From NCBI GenBank assembly GCA_003598065.1, contig QZKR01000079.1:1-64000 (forward strand): a stretch of DNA of 64,000 nucleotides. Reading direction: 5' to 3'. The stretch comes from Myxococcales bacterium. Its GTDB lineage: Bacteria > Myxococcota_A > SURF-8. Position 1 is the first letter of the stretch. Each line of letters begins with the position of its first letter. Below the pieces are notes generated by a model. It saw nothing but the letters and a program-made list of their open reading frames with translations. It made no database searches and was not told where the DNA came from. Position numbers and translations under genes: made by a program. This document shows, piece after piece, positions 46,361 through 53,611 of this stretch.

Positions 46361-47671
46361 TCATCCCCCCAGGGATTTTCGCGAACTGCCGGTGGTGGTC
46401 TTCGCGCCCTTGACCAGCGCATTCAGGAAAACGGAACGGAGCGGCGCGATGGCCATTGCCGCTTTGTAGGGCGGCGACTTCTCGATGAGGCCGACCATTC
46501 TCGCCAGGGCGCGGTGGCTGAATTTTTCCGGGTTGTCGAAGAGCAGGGTCGAGATTTTTCCCCGCTCGATAGCCATGGCGACGGTCTTGTCGAAAACGGT
46601 TTCGGGCGTGTACACGCGCTTGGCGCGCGGCCGCATGGCGATCGCGCCGTGCTTGCAGGCCGAATAGCAGACGCCGCAGCCCAGGCAGAGCGATTCATCC
46701 AGGACCGCCCAGGCTTTTTTCTTCTGGCCGCGCATTTCCGTTTTGAGTTCGATGGCGTCCACGGGGCAGGCCTTCGCGCATTTCCCGCAGCCCTTGCAGA
46801 CCTCGGGGTCGGTGTGCATGATCCAATTCGAGGTGACGATGGCGTTCTTGATATTGAAAGTACGGATCGCCTGCATCATGCCGCAGCAGCAGCCGCAACA
46901 GTTGCACATATAAACCGGCCGGCGCTTGACGTTGTCGCCCACCTGCGCCAGGCCGAGTTCCTTGCACTCCTGCAGGATCTTCAGCGCCTCCTGAACGGAA
47001 ATCCGCTCCGCCAGACCGGCGTTGATCATCGGGATGGCGCCGTAATTGAACGAGAGGCAGGTGCGTTGCGGCCGCTCGCAGGCATTGCCCAAGTGGCTGT
47101 GATGGTGGCGGCAGGCGCAGAGGGAAACGCCGATGTCGGTGGCCTGCTCGATGAAGGAGGAGGCCCTCTCCCAGTCCAGAATCTCGGAAAAATCCTCCTC
47201 GGGCAGGGCTTCCTCGCGGACCAGGGCGCGGCCGATCTGGGTTTGCCCCTGGAAGACGGAATGGGCGAACTCCTTCTCCTCCTTCATGTAGGTGTCGAAC
47301 AGCTTCGACAGCTCTTTCATCGGCAGTTCGTCGCGCGTGCGCATGAACGTATACTCGAAAAAGCCGATGACGACCGGGGCGAGAATCACGTAACGCTTGT
47401 CGTTCAACTCCATGTCGATCACCAGCCCGCGCCGGGCCATGTCGGTGATTTTCTCGCCCAATTCTTCAGGGGGAAGCCCCAGCTTGCCCGAAATGGAGGA
47501 CAAGGGCTGGAGTTTGAGCGGCAGCTTGTTGGCCAGGCGGGCCTCTTCCGGCCGGAATAGCAGCTTGAGAATCTGCATGAAGGTCGGGGAATACGGCGCG
47601 CCCGTGACGGTGGAATCCAGGCGCTGCTGCAGCAGGCGGTATTCGCGATCCGTGTTCACCATGTGGCCCAT
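46361..47671 (-). CDS. 4Fe-4S polyferredoxin-type iron-sulfur protein with extra Cys clusters
   Basis: 436 residues from ATG 47671, with GGAG seven bases upstream; an ORF extension to 47800 lacks a ribosome binding site. The N-terminal ~190 residues contain a winged-helix-like part (LGLPPEELGEKITDMARRGL). Then come C-A-C-R-HHHSHLGNACERPQRTC, a dense CNCCGCCCG cluster, and two typical 4Fe-4S ferredoxin motifs (CKGCGKCAKACPVDAIEL and CLGCGVCYSACKHGAIAM). Similar proteins are frequent in anaerobic deltaproteobacteria and are thought to carry electrons. No redox partner is adjacent, so the electron donor and acceptor are unknown. Single gene. Confidence 0.83.
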   Translation of the reverse strand: MGHMVNTDREYRLLQQRLDSTVTGAPYSPTFMQILKLLFRPEEARLANKLPLKLQPLSSISGKLGLPPEELGEKITDMARRGLVIDMELNDKRYVILAPVVIGFFEYTFMRTRDELPMKELSKLFDTYMKEEKEFAHSVFQGQTQIGRALVREEALPEEDFSEILDWERASSFIEQATDIGVSLCACRHHHSHLGNACERPQRTCLSFNYGAIPMINAGLAERISVQEALKILQECKELGLAQVGDNVKRRPVYMCNCCGCCCGMMQAIRTFNIKNAIVTSNWIMHTDPEVCKGCGKCAKACPVDAIELKTEMRGQKKKAWAVLDESLCLGCGVCYSACKHGAIAMRPRAKRVYTPETVFDKTVAMAIERGKISTLLFDNPEKFSHRALARMVGLIEKSPPYKAAMAIAPLRSVFLNALVKGAKTTTGSSRKSLGG

Positions 47672-48069
47672 CGAGGACTCCTGCAACCGTGTAATTGAAG
47701 GGATAGCACGGGAAATCAGTGTCCCTCGCTTCGGCGGGAGTGTCAAACCAATTTGCTTTTTATCGGCCCCAGCGGGCGCCGCCGCCTTACCAAGCGCCAT
47801 GGCGGGTTTTTCTCGCCAGGCCGGCGCGGTGTTTCAGCCGACCCATCGCCTCTTTTGAATCGCGGGCCGGAATGGCCGGGAGCGTCATAGGTCTCTATTT
47901 CCCTGTATTTCATGGGGAATAATTTTGCAAGGCATTCCACAAGAGTAGAAAAATACGGATCAAAAAAGAGATTGATGGAATCCATCCCGCGCGGCGAGGC
48001 TCCAAAGTTTAACGCGATCATCAAAGCAGCGAAGTGGGGGCAACGGAGTCAGGTGCAAAGGAGAGAGCA
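47672..48069. other. Divergent intergenic region
   Basis: About 400 bases between the polyferredoxin and DUF1289 genes. On the minus strand, TTGACA at 47746-47741 has only a weak -10 (GACACT) 17 bases on. A 93-codon minus-strand ORF (47743-48024) and short forward ORFs look spurious. Nothing else recognised. Confidence 0.5.
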
Positions 48070-48495
48070 ATGGGAGAGCGCGAAAAACCGATCGTATCGC
48101 CGTGTCATGGACAATGCGACGTAAACAAGGGAGTCGATTTGTGTCGAGGGTGCTTCCGCACCATTGGTGAGATCCGCGAATGGCGTACGGCCTCCAACGA
48201 CGTCAAGCGGGCCATCCTCGAACAAGTGGGAATCCGCAAAGCCGCCAGCGGCAAAAGCCAGCGGGTGGAGATAACCGCCACCCTGCAACGCCATCCCTGC
48301 ATCAATCAATGCGCGATCAGTCCCGGCACGTTTCTCTGCAAGGGTTGCTATCTGTACCCCGATGAAGTCGATCGCTGGCACAAAATGGATCAGGCCGAAC
48401 GCGCGCGTCTGTTGGAACAAATCGAGCGGCGCCGGCGCAAGTATGCCGAGAGCCCGTCGTCCTCCGGTGCGGGTCGCCTTAAAAAAACCGGCTAG
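48070..48495 (+). CDS. Protein with two DUF1289 Cys-rich modules
   Basis: 141 residues from ATG 48070, with AAGGAGAGAG upstream. Two DUF1289-like modules: SPCHGQCDVNKGVDLCRGCF with GEIREW (about 9-40), and HPCINQCAISPGTFLCKGCY with DEVDRWHKM (about 75-115). Each has Cys spaced C-x3-C-x8-C-x2-C, probably a small zinc or Fe-S site. Most DUF1289 proteins have a single copy of about 60-80 residues, so the tandem form is notable. The tail is basic. Function of the family is unknown. Confidence 0.85.
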   Translation: MGEREKPIVSPCHGQCDVNKGVDLCRGCFRTIGEIREWRTASNDVKRAILEQVGIRKAASGKSQRVEITATLQRHPCINQCAISPGTFLCKGCYLYPDEVDRWHKMDQAERARLLEQIERRRRKYAESPSSSGAGRLKKTG

Positions 48496-48542
48496 CCGCT
48501 GAACCGTGTTCATTACGCTCAAATTTCGAATTCCATCAGCAT

Positions 48543-48579
48543 AAAAAGGCGCGGGCCCGAAGGAAACCCTCGGGCCCGC
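48543..48579 (-). terminator. Terminator of the 48634-49209 gene
   Basis: On the minus strand GCGGGCCCGA, a nine-base loop, TCGGGCCCGC, GC, then CTTTTT. It may also act on the plus strand for the DUF1289 gene, although no T-run follows in that direction. Confidence 0.8.
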
Positions 48580-48633
48580 TATGGGGAAGTCCGGCGTGCC
48601 AGCCGGACGGCGTGAAAGGCTCCCAGCCGTGGG

Positions 48634-49209
48634 CTAGTTATTGGAGCCTTCCAAGTCCTTGAGACTCTCGGTGAAGCGCGCCAGCAGCTTGTTGTACCGC
48701 CGTGTCCGCATGTCCACCTGCTCCGCCGTCAGCTCGCCGCATTTCTCGGACAGTCTCTCCAGATTCTTCATGAACTCGTTGTAGGTCTTGTTCAGCCTGA
48801 ACAGCGTCGCGTCCGTCAAGAGATCCGGATCGGCGCGCATCGGCCTGTTTTCATTGAGAAAAGCGAATTGGCTCTCGATGTGGGTCTTGAAGTTCTGCAT
48901 TTCGGTTTGACGGGTGGCCAGTTTCTCCTCCAGCGCCGCCTTCATCGCCGGGTCCTCCGCCGCCGGGGCCTCGTTGGCCTGGCCCTCCATCTTTTCGCAG
49001 ACGGCGAACTTGTTGATGTCGATGTTGCGCTCGATGTGACGGCTCAAGTCCTCGTAGGCGGTGTAAAGCGCCTTGAGCTGAGCCTCGCGCTCGGCATCCT
49101 TGGCGGCGTTCCACCAGACAAGTCCGACGATGAACACCACCATCAGAATCGTCGCCGCGATGTAGACCTTGATTTCGGTCGTGTACTTTTGCACCTGCAG
49201 GTTTTCCAT
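48634..49209 (-). CDS. Single-pass membrane protein with helical extracytoplasmic domain, unknown function
   Basis: 191 residues from ATG 49209, which has AAGGAGGCAGCC before it. One membrane segment (about 14-35: IKVYIAATILMVVFIVGLVW) is followed by ~150 charged, helix-forming residues in heptad-like runs (LKALYTAYEDLSRHIERNID, MKAALEEKLATRQTEMQNF), with two Cys (VCEKMEG and SEKCGEL). It is likely anchored in the inner membrane with a periplasmic coiled coil. No family is recognised. Two stem-loops precede the gene (see 49224-49245 and 49264-49306). Confidence 0.65.
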   Translation of the reverse strand: MENLQVQKYTTEIKVYIAATILMVVFIVGLVWWNAAKDAEREAQLKALYTAYEDLSRHIERNIDINKFAVCEKMEGQANEAPAAEDPAMKAALEEKLATRQTEMQNFKTHIESQFAFLNENRPMRADPDLLTDATLFRLNKTYNEFMKNLERLSEKCGELTAEQVDMRTRRYNKLLARFTESLKDLEGSNN

Positions 49210-49223
49210 GGCTGCCTCCTTGT

Positions 49224-49245
49224 TTCGGTTTGCCCCCAAACCGAA
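49224..49245 (-). promoter_or_regulatory. Leader stem-loop next to the ribosome binding site of the 49209 gene
   Basis: Perfect arms TTCGGTTT and AAACCGAA around a six-base loop (GGGGGC on the minus strand), ending only a few bases before AAGGAGG. It could affect translation. Function inferred. Confidence 0.45.
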
Positions 49246-49263
49246 TTGCTGAAAAGAGCCGCT

Positions 49264-49306
49264 AAAATATAAAGCCCCGCTGGCCGGGGGAACCGACGAG
49301 CGGGGC
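49264..49306 (-). terminator. Terminator or attenuator-like hairpin upstream of the 49209 gene
   Basis: Minus strand GCCCCGCT ... AGCGGGGC (49306-49274) followed by TTTATATTTT. It lies only ~55 bases before the next start codon on the same strand, so it is either a second terminator for the upstream lipoprotein gene or an attenuator. Confidence 0.5.
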
Positions 49307-49442
49307 GCACAGGCAGAACTTCAGCCTCAACTTACAGCCGCAACCGCTGGATCTCCATTTTTTCTTGGTCCCGTCGTTTCCCTACAATTTGATACTACGC
49401 GGCTTCCATTCGCCTGTCAAGCGAAACGGGCCGGCTACGGAT

Positions 49443-49472
49443 AAAAAAACGCCCGCCGTGGCCGGCGGGCGT
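49443..49472 (-). terminator. Terminator of the 49506-51095 lipoprotein gene
   Basis: Minus strand ACGCCCGCCG, GCCA loop, CGGCGGGCGT, then TTTTTT; a ten-base perfect stem. Confidence 0.9.
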
Positions 49473-49505
49473 TCGGGATCGGAAATCCGTTGTCGCGGTT
49501 TGGTT

Positions 49506-51095
49506 TTATTTCCCGGCTTCGGGAGGAGCGCAGGCGCCTTCCACGTCCGGGCTGACCACCAGCGGGGCGGGGGCATCGACGTAAAGCTGCGCGCCGTCGA
49601 TAAGCACGGCGCCCGCCGGGTCGGGGCACCAGGGGTCGTTCGCGTCGATGAGATTGTCGCCGTTCTGGTCGATCGCCAGCGTCATCGTCCACTCGCCGCC
49701 CTTGGCCGGGTAGATGACGAAATCGGCCGTCCGCTGCCCGCCGTCGGGAGCGGGCAAAAGCAGATCCGCGCCGCCGCCGATCGCGCCTTCCTCGTTGACC
49801 AGGAAGATCCGCGCCAGGCTCCAGTTCGCCTCGGTCGTCACCACCGCCAGCGTTCCGGAGAACTCGGTGATGGCGATGTTGAAATCGATATCGGTCCAGT
49901 CCTTCGTGTCCGGTTGGTCGAAATCGATGGTCAGCGGTTCGGGCCAGAAATCGACCGACAGCCGGAACTCGGAAGGCTGGAAGAAGCCGGCCACCCAGAA
50001 CTGTTCCTGCGCCTTGAGGTTGGGCACGACGTAGTCGTAAACGGTCTCCTCGTCGTTCTTTTTCACGAACACCCAGGAGACGGGCGTGATTTTGTCCTCG
50101 ATGGCGTAGAGGTAGACGCCCAGAAGCCCTTCCGGCACCCGGCCGGAGAGGGTGATCGTGCCGGAGACGGAGCCGAGGTTCGGGTCGGCCACGCCGACGT
50201 AAAACGTTTCGCCGGCATAGTTGCGTTTGCTCTCGTCGGAGAACAAGATTTCATAGGGGCTGTAAGGGGAGAACTGCGCCGGCGGCGCCTGATCCTCGCC
50301 CATGTTGATGAAGGCGATCACGTAGTAATTGCCGTCGGGGAGATTGCGCAGATTGAAGGCGCGCGCCTGCTCGCCTTCGCGGCTCTCCGGCGGCGGATAA
50401 GTGAAGTCCACCGAACTCGGCCAGAACTCCACGTCGCCGCCCGGCTTTTGCTGCGCGGCGACGACGACGATTTGCCGGTCCTGGAACTGTTCGGCCACGT
50501 ACATCGTGCCGCCCACGCTGCCCCAGTCGGGGTTCTGGCGGCCGGCGTAGAGGTCGATGCCCATATGCACGGGGTTTTCTTGTACGACGACGACGCGGTC
50601 GGGATAGACCGACGCCACGTCGTCGATGTCGTCCTCGTTGTTGCCGATGTCGATGTAGAGCATCAGATAATAGGTGGCCGTCGGCACGTCGTCGAATTTG
50701 TAGGCGACATCCGTCGTCCCCGCGCCGCCGGCGATGTCGAGCACCTGCATCGGCTCGGCGTTCTCGTTCTCGAACGGGTTGCGGCGGTAAATTTTGACCT
50801 GGCGGTTGTACGTCGCCAGTTCCTCGCTGACGCGCACCGTGCCCGAGATCTCGGTGTGAACGTCGTCGCCGTCGGTCTCGTCGCCGTCGGTCTCGTCGCC
50901 GTCGCTCTGATCGCCGTCCGCCTCGTCGCCGTCCGCCTCGTCGCCGTCCGCTTCATCGCCGTCAATCTGATCGCCGTCGCTCGCGTCGCCATCCGTATAA
51001 ATTTCTTCCGTTTCGCCGTCGCAGCCGGAGAGCCACACGGCCCAAAGTCCGGCCAGCGCCAGCAGCGTCAAAAGCATCGCGCGGGTTGGTTTCAT
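49506..51095 (-). CDS. Acidic-repeat lipoprotein with four Ig-like SGT-starting repeats
   Basis: 529 residues from ATG 51095; GGAGGAG lies upstream, and the ORF extension to 51143 lacks support. Lipobox WLSGC followed by Asp. An acidic tract of DGD/DGDEA units follows (about 30-75). Four beta-rich repeats begin EISGTVRV, VGGTMYV, VSGTITLSG and FSGTLAV, each of about 100 residues with NLPDGNYYVIAF-like closing strands. They resemble bacterial Ig-like or carboxypeptidase-regulatory folds. The C-terminus mentions DQNGDNLIDANDPWC, a calcium-loop-like segment. A cell-envelope display or binding role is inferred. It has an extended -10 promoter (51173-51181) and its own terminator. Confidence 0.72.
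   Translation of the reverse strand: MKPTRAMLLTLLALAGLWAVWLSGCDGETEEIYTDGDASDGDQIDGDEADGDEADGDEADGDQSDGDETDGDETDGDDVHTEISGTVRVSEELATYNRQVKIYRRNPFENENAEPMQVLDIAGGAGTTDVAYKFDDVPTATYYLMLYIDIGNNEDDIDDVASVYPDRVVVVQENPVHMGIDLYAGRQNPDWGSVGGTMYVAEQFQDRQIVVVAAQQKPGGDVEFWPSSVDFTYPPPESREGEQARAFNLRNLPDGNYYVIAFINMGEDQAPPAQFSPYSPYEILFSDESKRNYAGETFYVGVADPNLGSVSGTITLSGRVPEGLLGVYLYAIEDKITPVSWVFVKKNDEETVYDYVVPNLKAQEQFWVAGFFQPSEFRLSVDFWPEPLTIDFDQPDTKDWTDIDFNIAITEFSGTLAVVTTEANWSLARIFLVNEEGAIGGGADLLLPAPDGGQRTADFVIYPAKGGEWTMTLAIDQNGDNLIDANDPWCPDPAGAVLIDGAQLYVDAPAPLVVSPDVEGACAPPEAGK
50862..50997 (-). repeat. In-frame repeats encoding Asp-Gly-Asp tract
   Basis: Imperfect 12- to 15-base units (minus strand GGCGACGAGGCGGAC and similar) encode the DGD-rich spacer after the lipid anchor. 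Exact 15-base copies occur in a row, so the length may vary between strains. Confidence 0.8.
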
Positions 51096-51172
51096 TGTCT
51101 CCTCCTCAACGTTAAATGCCCCTCTCCGTTTGCCGCTCTTCAAAGGCTCTTAAATCGGTATTTTAGGGAAAA

Positions 51173-51181
51173 AGTATACCA
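51173..51181 (-). promoter_or_regulatory. Extended -10 promoter of the 51095 lipoprotein gene
   Basis: Minus strand TGGTATACT (51181-51173): TATACT with the extended -10 TG. No good -35 at normal spacing. It lies between the two lipoprotein genes and makes the second one independently transcribable. Confidence 0.5.
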
Positions 51182-51233
51182 TATTTTTCGACGATCGTGT
51201 GGACACAATAGCAGGGGAAAGCGGGGCGTTGCG

Positions 51234-53564
51234 CTACGGGGCCAGAAGCGCCGAGAGCGAATAGCGGTTTTCGCCGTCGGAATAGAGGTACACCTGCAGG
51301 TAATAAATATCGGTTGCTTCGGCGAGGTATTCGATCTGTTCGACGTCCTCGGTATAGGTGGAACTGTCCACTTCGTCCTCGTAATCGCCATGGCGATAGA
51401 ACTTGATGTCGATATCCCCTTCGTCGTTGTCGAAGGCCACGATGATTTTGATCCGCTGCCCGGCGTTGAGCCGGAAGCGATACCAGTCATCCGTCGAATC
51501 GCAGACGAAAAGGCTGTCGAAGGACGCCGGCAGGTTGAGCGGCAAGGCCGTACCCGGCGACCAGTTGCCGTTCTGGAACAGATCGGGAGTGCAATCGGAG
51601 TCGAGGTCCGGTTCGAGTTCGTAATCGTCGGCGTCGCCGTCGGCCTGGCCGCAAGTAAGATCGATCCGCCAGCCGTCGAGCGTGCCGACGTTATAGGGCG
51701 CGTCGTCCGCCGCCGTAAGCCGCCATTCGCCCCAGGCCCAGTCGCCGGCGAAGGCGTCGGTGACGAACGAGCGATGGATGCCGCCCGGATCGTCGCCGTG
51801 CGCGAACAGCGTCGTTTCGCGGTTGCCCGGCGATCGCAGCGACACCGTCAGTTCCGAGGGCATGGGGTGCGTGACATCCACGCCGACGCAAATGTTTTCT
51901 ACGGCAAAAAGCCCGCCCGAATTGGCGACGGAAGAGACGCCGCCGGGGGAATCGTCGGGAATTGCGAGAGGAAAGTCGCCCTGGCCGTGGATGACGGCGC
52001 GGCCGGAGGCGTCGCCGGCTTCGACGCGCAGCGTGAAGGGGCCGGGCGCGTCTTCCCCGCCGGCATCGACGACGAGAAAATACTCGCCGGTTTCCGGCGC
52101 CGTGAAGACCAGCAATTCCTCGCCGCCGGCGGCGTTTTCATCGACGGCGACGCAGGCCGGCGCGAGGCTGGCGCATTCGGAAAGCAGATAGAGGATGGCG
52201 TTGAAACCGGGATTTTCGACGCGCGCCGTGATCGTTTCGCCCGCATCGAGGGCGATCCGATACACTTTTTCCGGCCCCTCGGCCGCCCATCCCGTGCAAT
52301 CGGCGGGCGGCGTCAGGTCGTTGGCGTAGCCGACCAGCGTGCTTTCGTTGACGAAAGGCAGCTGGCGGATCGCCGTCGGTTTGGCGCAGGTGCCCGTGTC
52401 CGGCGCTTCTTGGGCTTCATCGTCCTCGAAGGCGTCGAGATCGTCCTCGTCTTCGTCCTCGTCGCCGTCGGGAAAGACGTAGGGGCATTGGAACTCCAGG
52501 CTCCAGGCGTTGAGCGCGCCCGCGTCGCCGGCGTAAAGATCGCGGACGACGAGCGTCCAGCGGCCGGCGGCGGCCTGATCGGCGAGCGCGAACGTATCGT
52601 AGCGGCGCGGGCCGCCATGCGGCGCGGCGATCGTCCCCGTGCGCTTGATGATCGCCCGTCCGCCCGCTTCCGTTTTCAGTTCGATTTCCAGGTCGGCCGC
52701 ATACGGATGATCGATATCGACGGTGACGCAAATCCCGCCCGCCTGTCCCTCGCCGCCGACTTCGCGCGAATCCGCGAGGCCGCCGGGATCGTTGTCCGGT
52801 ATGGGCTGGGGCAGCCCCTCCTCGGGCCAGTCGCGTTCGACATCGGCGTCGCCGTCGGCCGGCGAAGGCGCAAGGAGCGTCAAGGACCAGAAAAGCAGCG
52901 CGCCCGCGTCGCCGGCGCGATTGTCCGAGACGGCGAGCGTCCACGCACCCTCGGATCGTTCGCCGATGAAGTCCGCGCGGCGCTGCGTCTGGTCGAGACG
53001 ATTGCCGGGAGCCGGCTCGCCGTAGGACCGCAGGACCGCCGTCGTCCCCTGCGGCGAGGTCAGCGTGATTTGCAGGTCGGGAATGAAATCGTGCGCCACG
53101 ATGAAACGCGCGTCGAGATCGTACACCGGCAGATCGCCCTTGACCTCGATCGTCGAGGTCGCCTCGCCGGGGTCGGGGATGGGGGCGGGCGCATAGCCGC
53201 CCTCCATCGGCAGGCTGTCGTAGTCGAAGGCTTCCGCGTCGTCGATATCGGGCGCGTCGTCTTCCTCGCCGGACGAGGTCTCATCCTCGGCGTCCTCGTC
53301 CTCGCCGTCTTCATCACCGTCAGCGAGGCTCTCGTCTTCTTCTGTCGCCTCATCGTCATCGCCGCCGGGTGAAGAGTCTTCGTCGGCGGGCGTTTCTTCT
53401 TCGTCGCTTAGGTCGGCGGATTCGTCGTCGTCCGTCGGTCGAACGCCCAGCGTCGAGTCGCAGGCGGCGAAAAGCCACAGCGACGCCGCCAGCACGACGC
53501 ACCACCTCGCGCCGCGATTCGCCCCGGCGCTCAGGATCGATAACATGCGGAGAAAACCAGACAT
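51234..53564 (-). CDS. Lipoprotein with acidic spacer, three P-domains and PPC-like domains
   Basis: 776 residues. The signal ends LWLFAAC followed by Asp. Residues about 45-115 are a highly acidic linker rich in Asp, Glu and DGD. Then come three proprotein-convertase P-domain-like modules at roughly 130-235 (FIPDLQITLTSPQGT, GAWTLAVSDNRAGDAGAL), 255-365 (AADLEIELKTEAGG, GRWTLVVRDLYAGDAGAL) and 520-640 (PSELTVSLRSPGN, GEWRLTAADD), all opening with PIPDNDPGG or AIPDDSPGG. PPC-like domains lie at about 400-495 (EKVYRIALDAGETITARV) and at the end (DDWYRFRLNAGQRIKIIVAF). No protease domain is present, though these modules usually flank one. Downstream of the kinase gene; envelope display is inferred. 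Confidence 0.78.
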   Translation of the reverse strand: MSGFLRMLSILSAGANRGARWCVVLAASLWLFAACDSTLGVRPTDDDESADLSDEEETPADEDSSPGGDDDEATEEDESLADGDEDGEDEDAEDETSSGEEDDAPDIDDAEAFDYDSLPMEGGYAPAPIPDPGEATSTIEVKGDLPVYDLDARFIVAHDFIPDLQITLTSPQGTTAVLRSYGEPAPGNRLDQTQRRADFIGERSEGAWTLAVSDNRAGDAGALLFWSLTLLAPSPADGDADVERDWPEEGLPQPIPDNDPGGLADSREVGGEGQAGGICVTVDIDHPYAADLEIELKTEAGGRAIIKRTGTIAAPHGGPRRYDTFALADQAAAGRWTLVVRDLYAGDAGALNAWSLEFQCPYVFPDGDEDEDEDDLDAFEDDEAQEAPDTGTCAKPTAIRQLPFVNESTLVGYANDLTPPADCTGWAAEGPEKVYRIALDAGETITARVENPGFNAILYLLSECASLAPACVAVDENAAGGEELLVFTAPETGEYFLVVDAGGEDAPGPFTLRVEAGDASGRAVIHGQGDFPLAIPDDSPGGVSSVANSGGLFAVENICVGVDVTHPMPSELTVSLRSPGNRETTLFAHGDDPGGIHRSFVTDAFAGDWAWGEWRLTAADDAPYNVGTLDGWRIDLTCGQADGDADDYELEPDLDSDCTPDLFQNGNWSPGTALPLNLPASFDSLFVCDSTDDWYRFRLNAGQRIKIIVAFDNDEGDIDIKFYRHGDYEDEVDSSTYTEDVEQIEYLAEATDIYYLQVYLYSDGENRYSLSALLAP

Positions 53565-53611
53565 GCTTGCAGCATAGCCTCCGAGAGCAAACCCGTCAAT
53601 CGACGCGTCGG

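Noticed and set aside
47743-48024. 93-codon minus-strand ORF
   Set aside because: Intergenic, no ribosome binding site; the sequence looks like chance coding in a leader region.
49365-53372. 1335-codon plus-strand ORF
   Set aside because: Antisense to two lipoproteins with clear signal peptides, domains, promoters and terminators.
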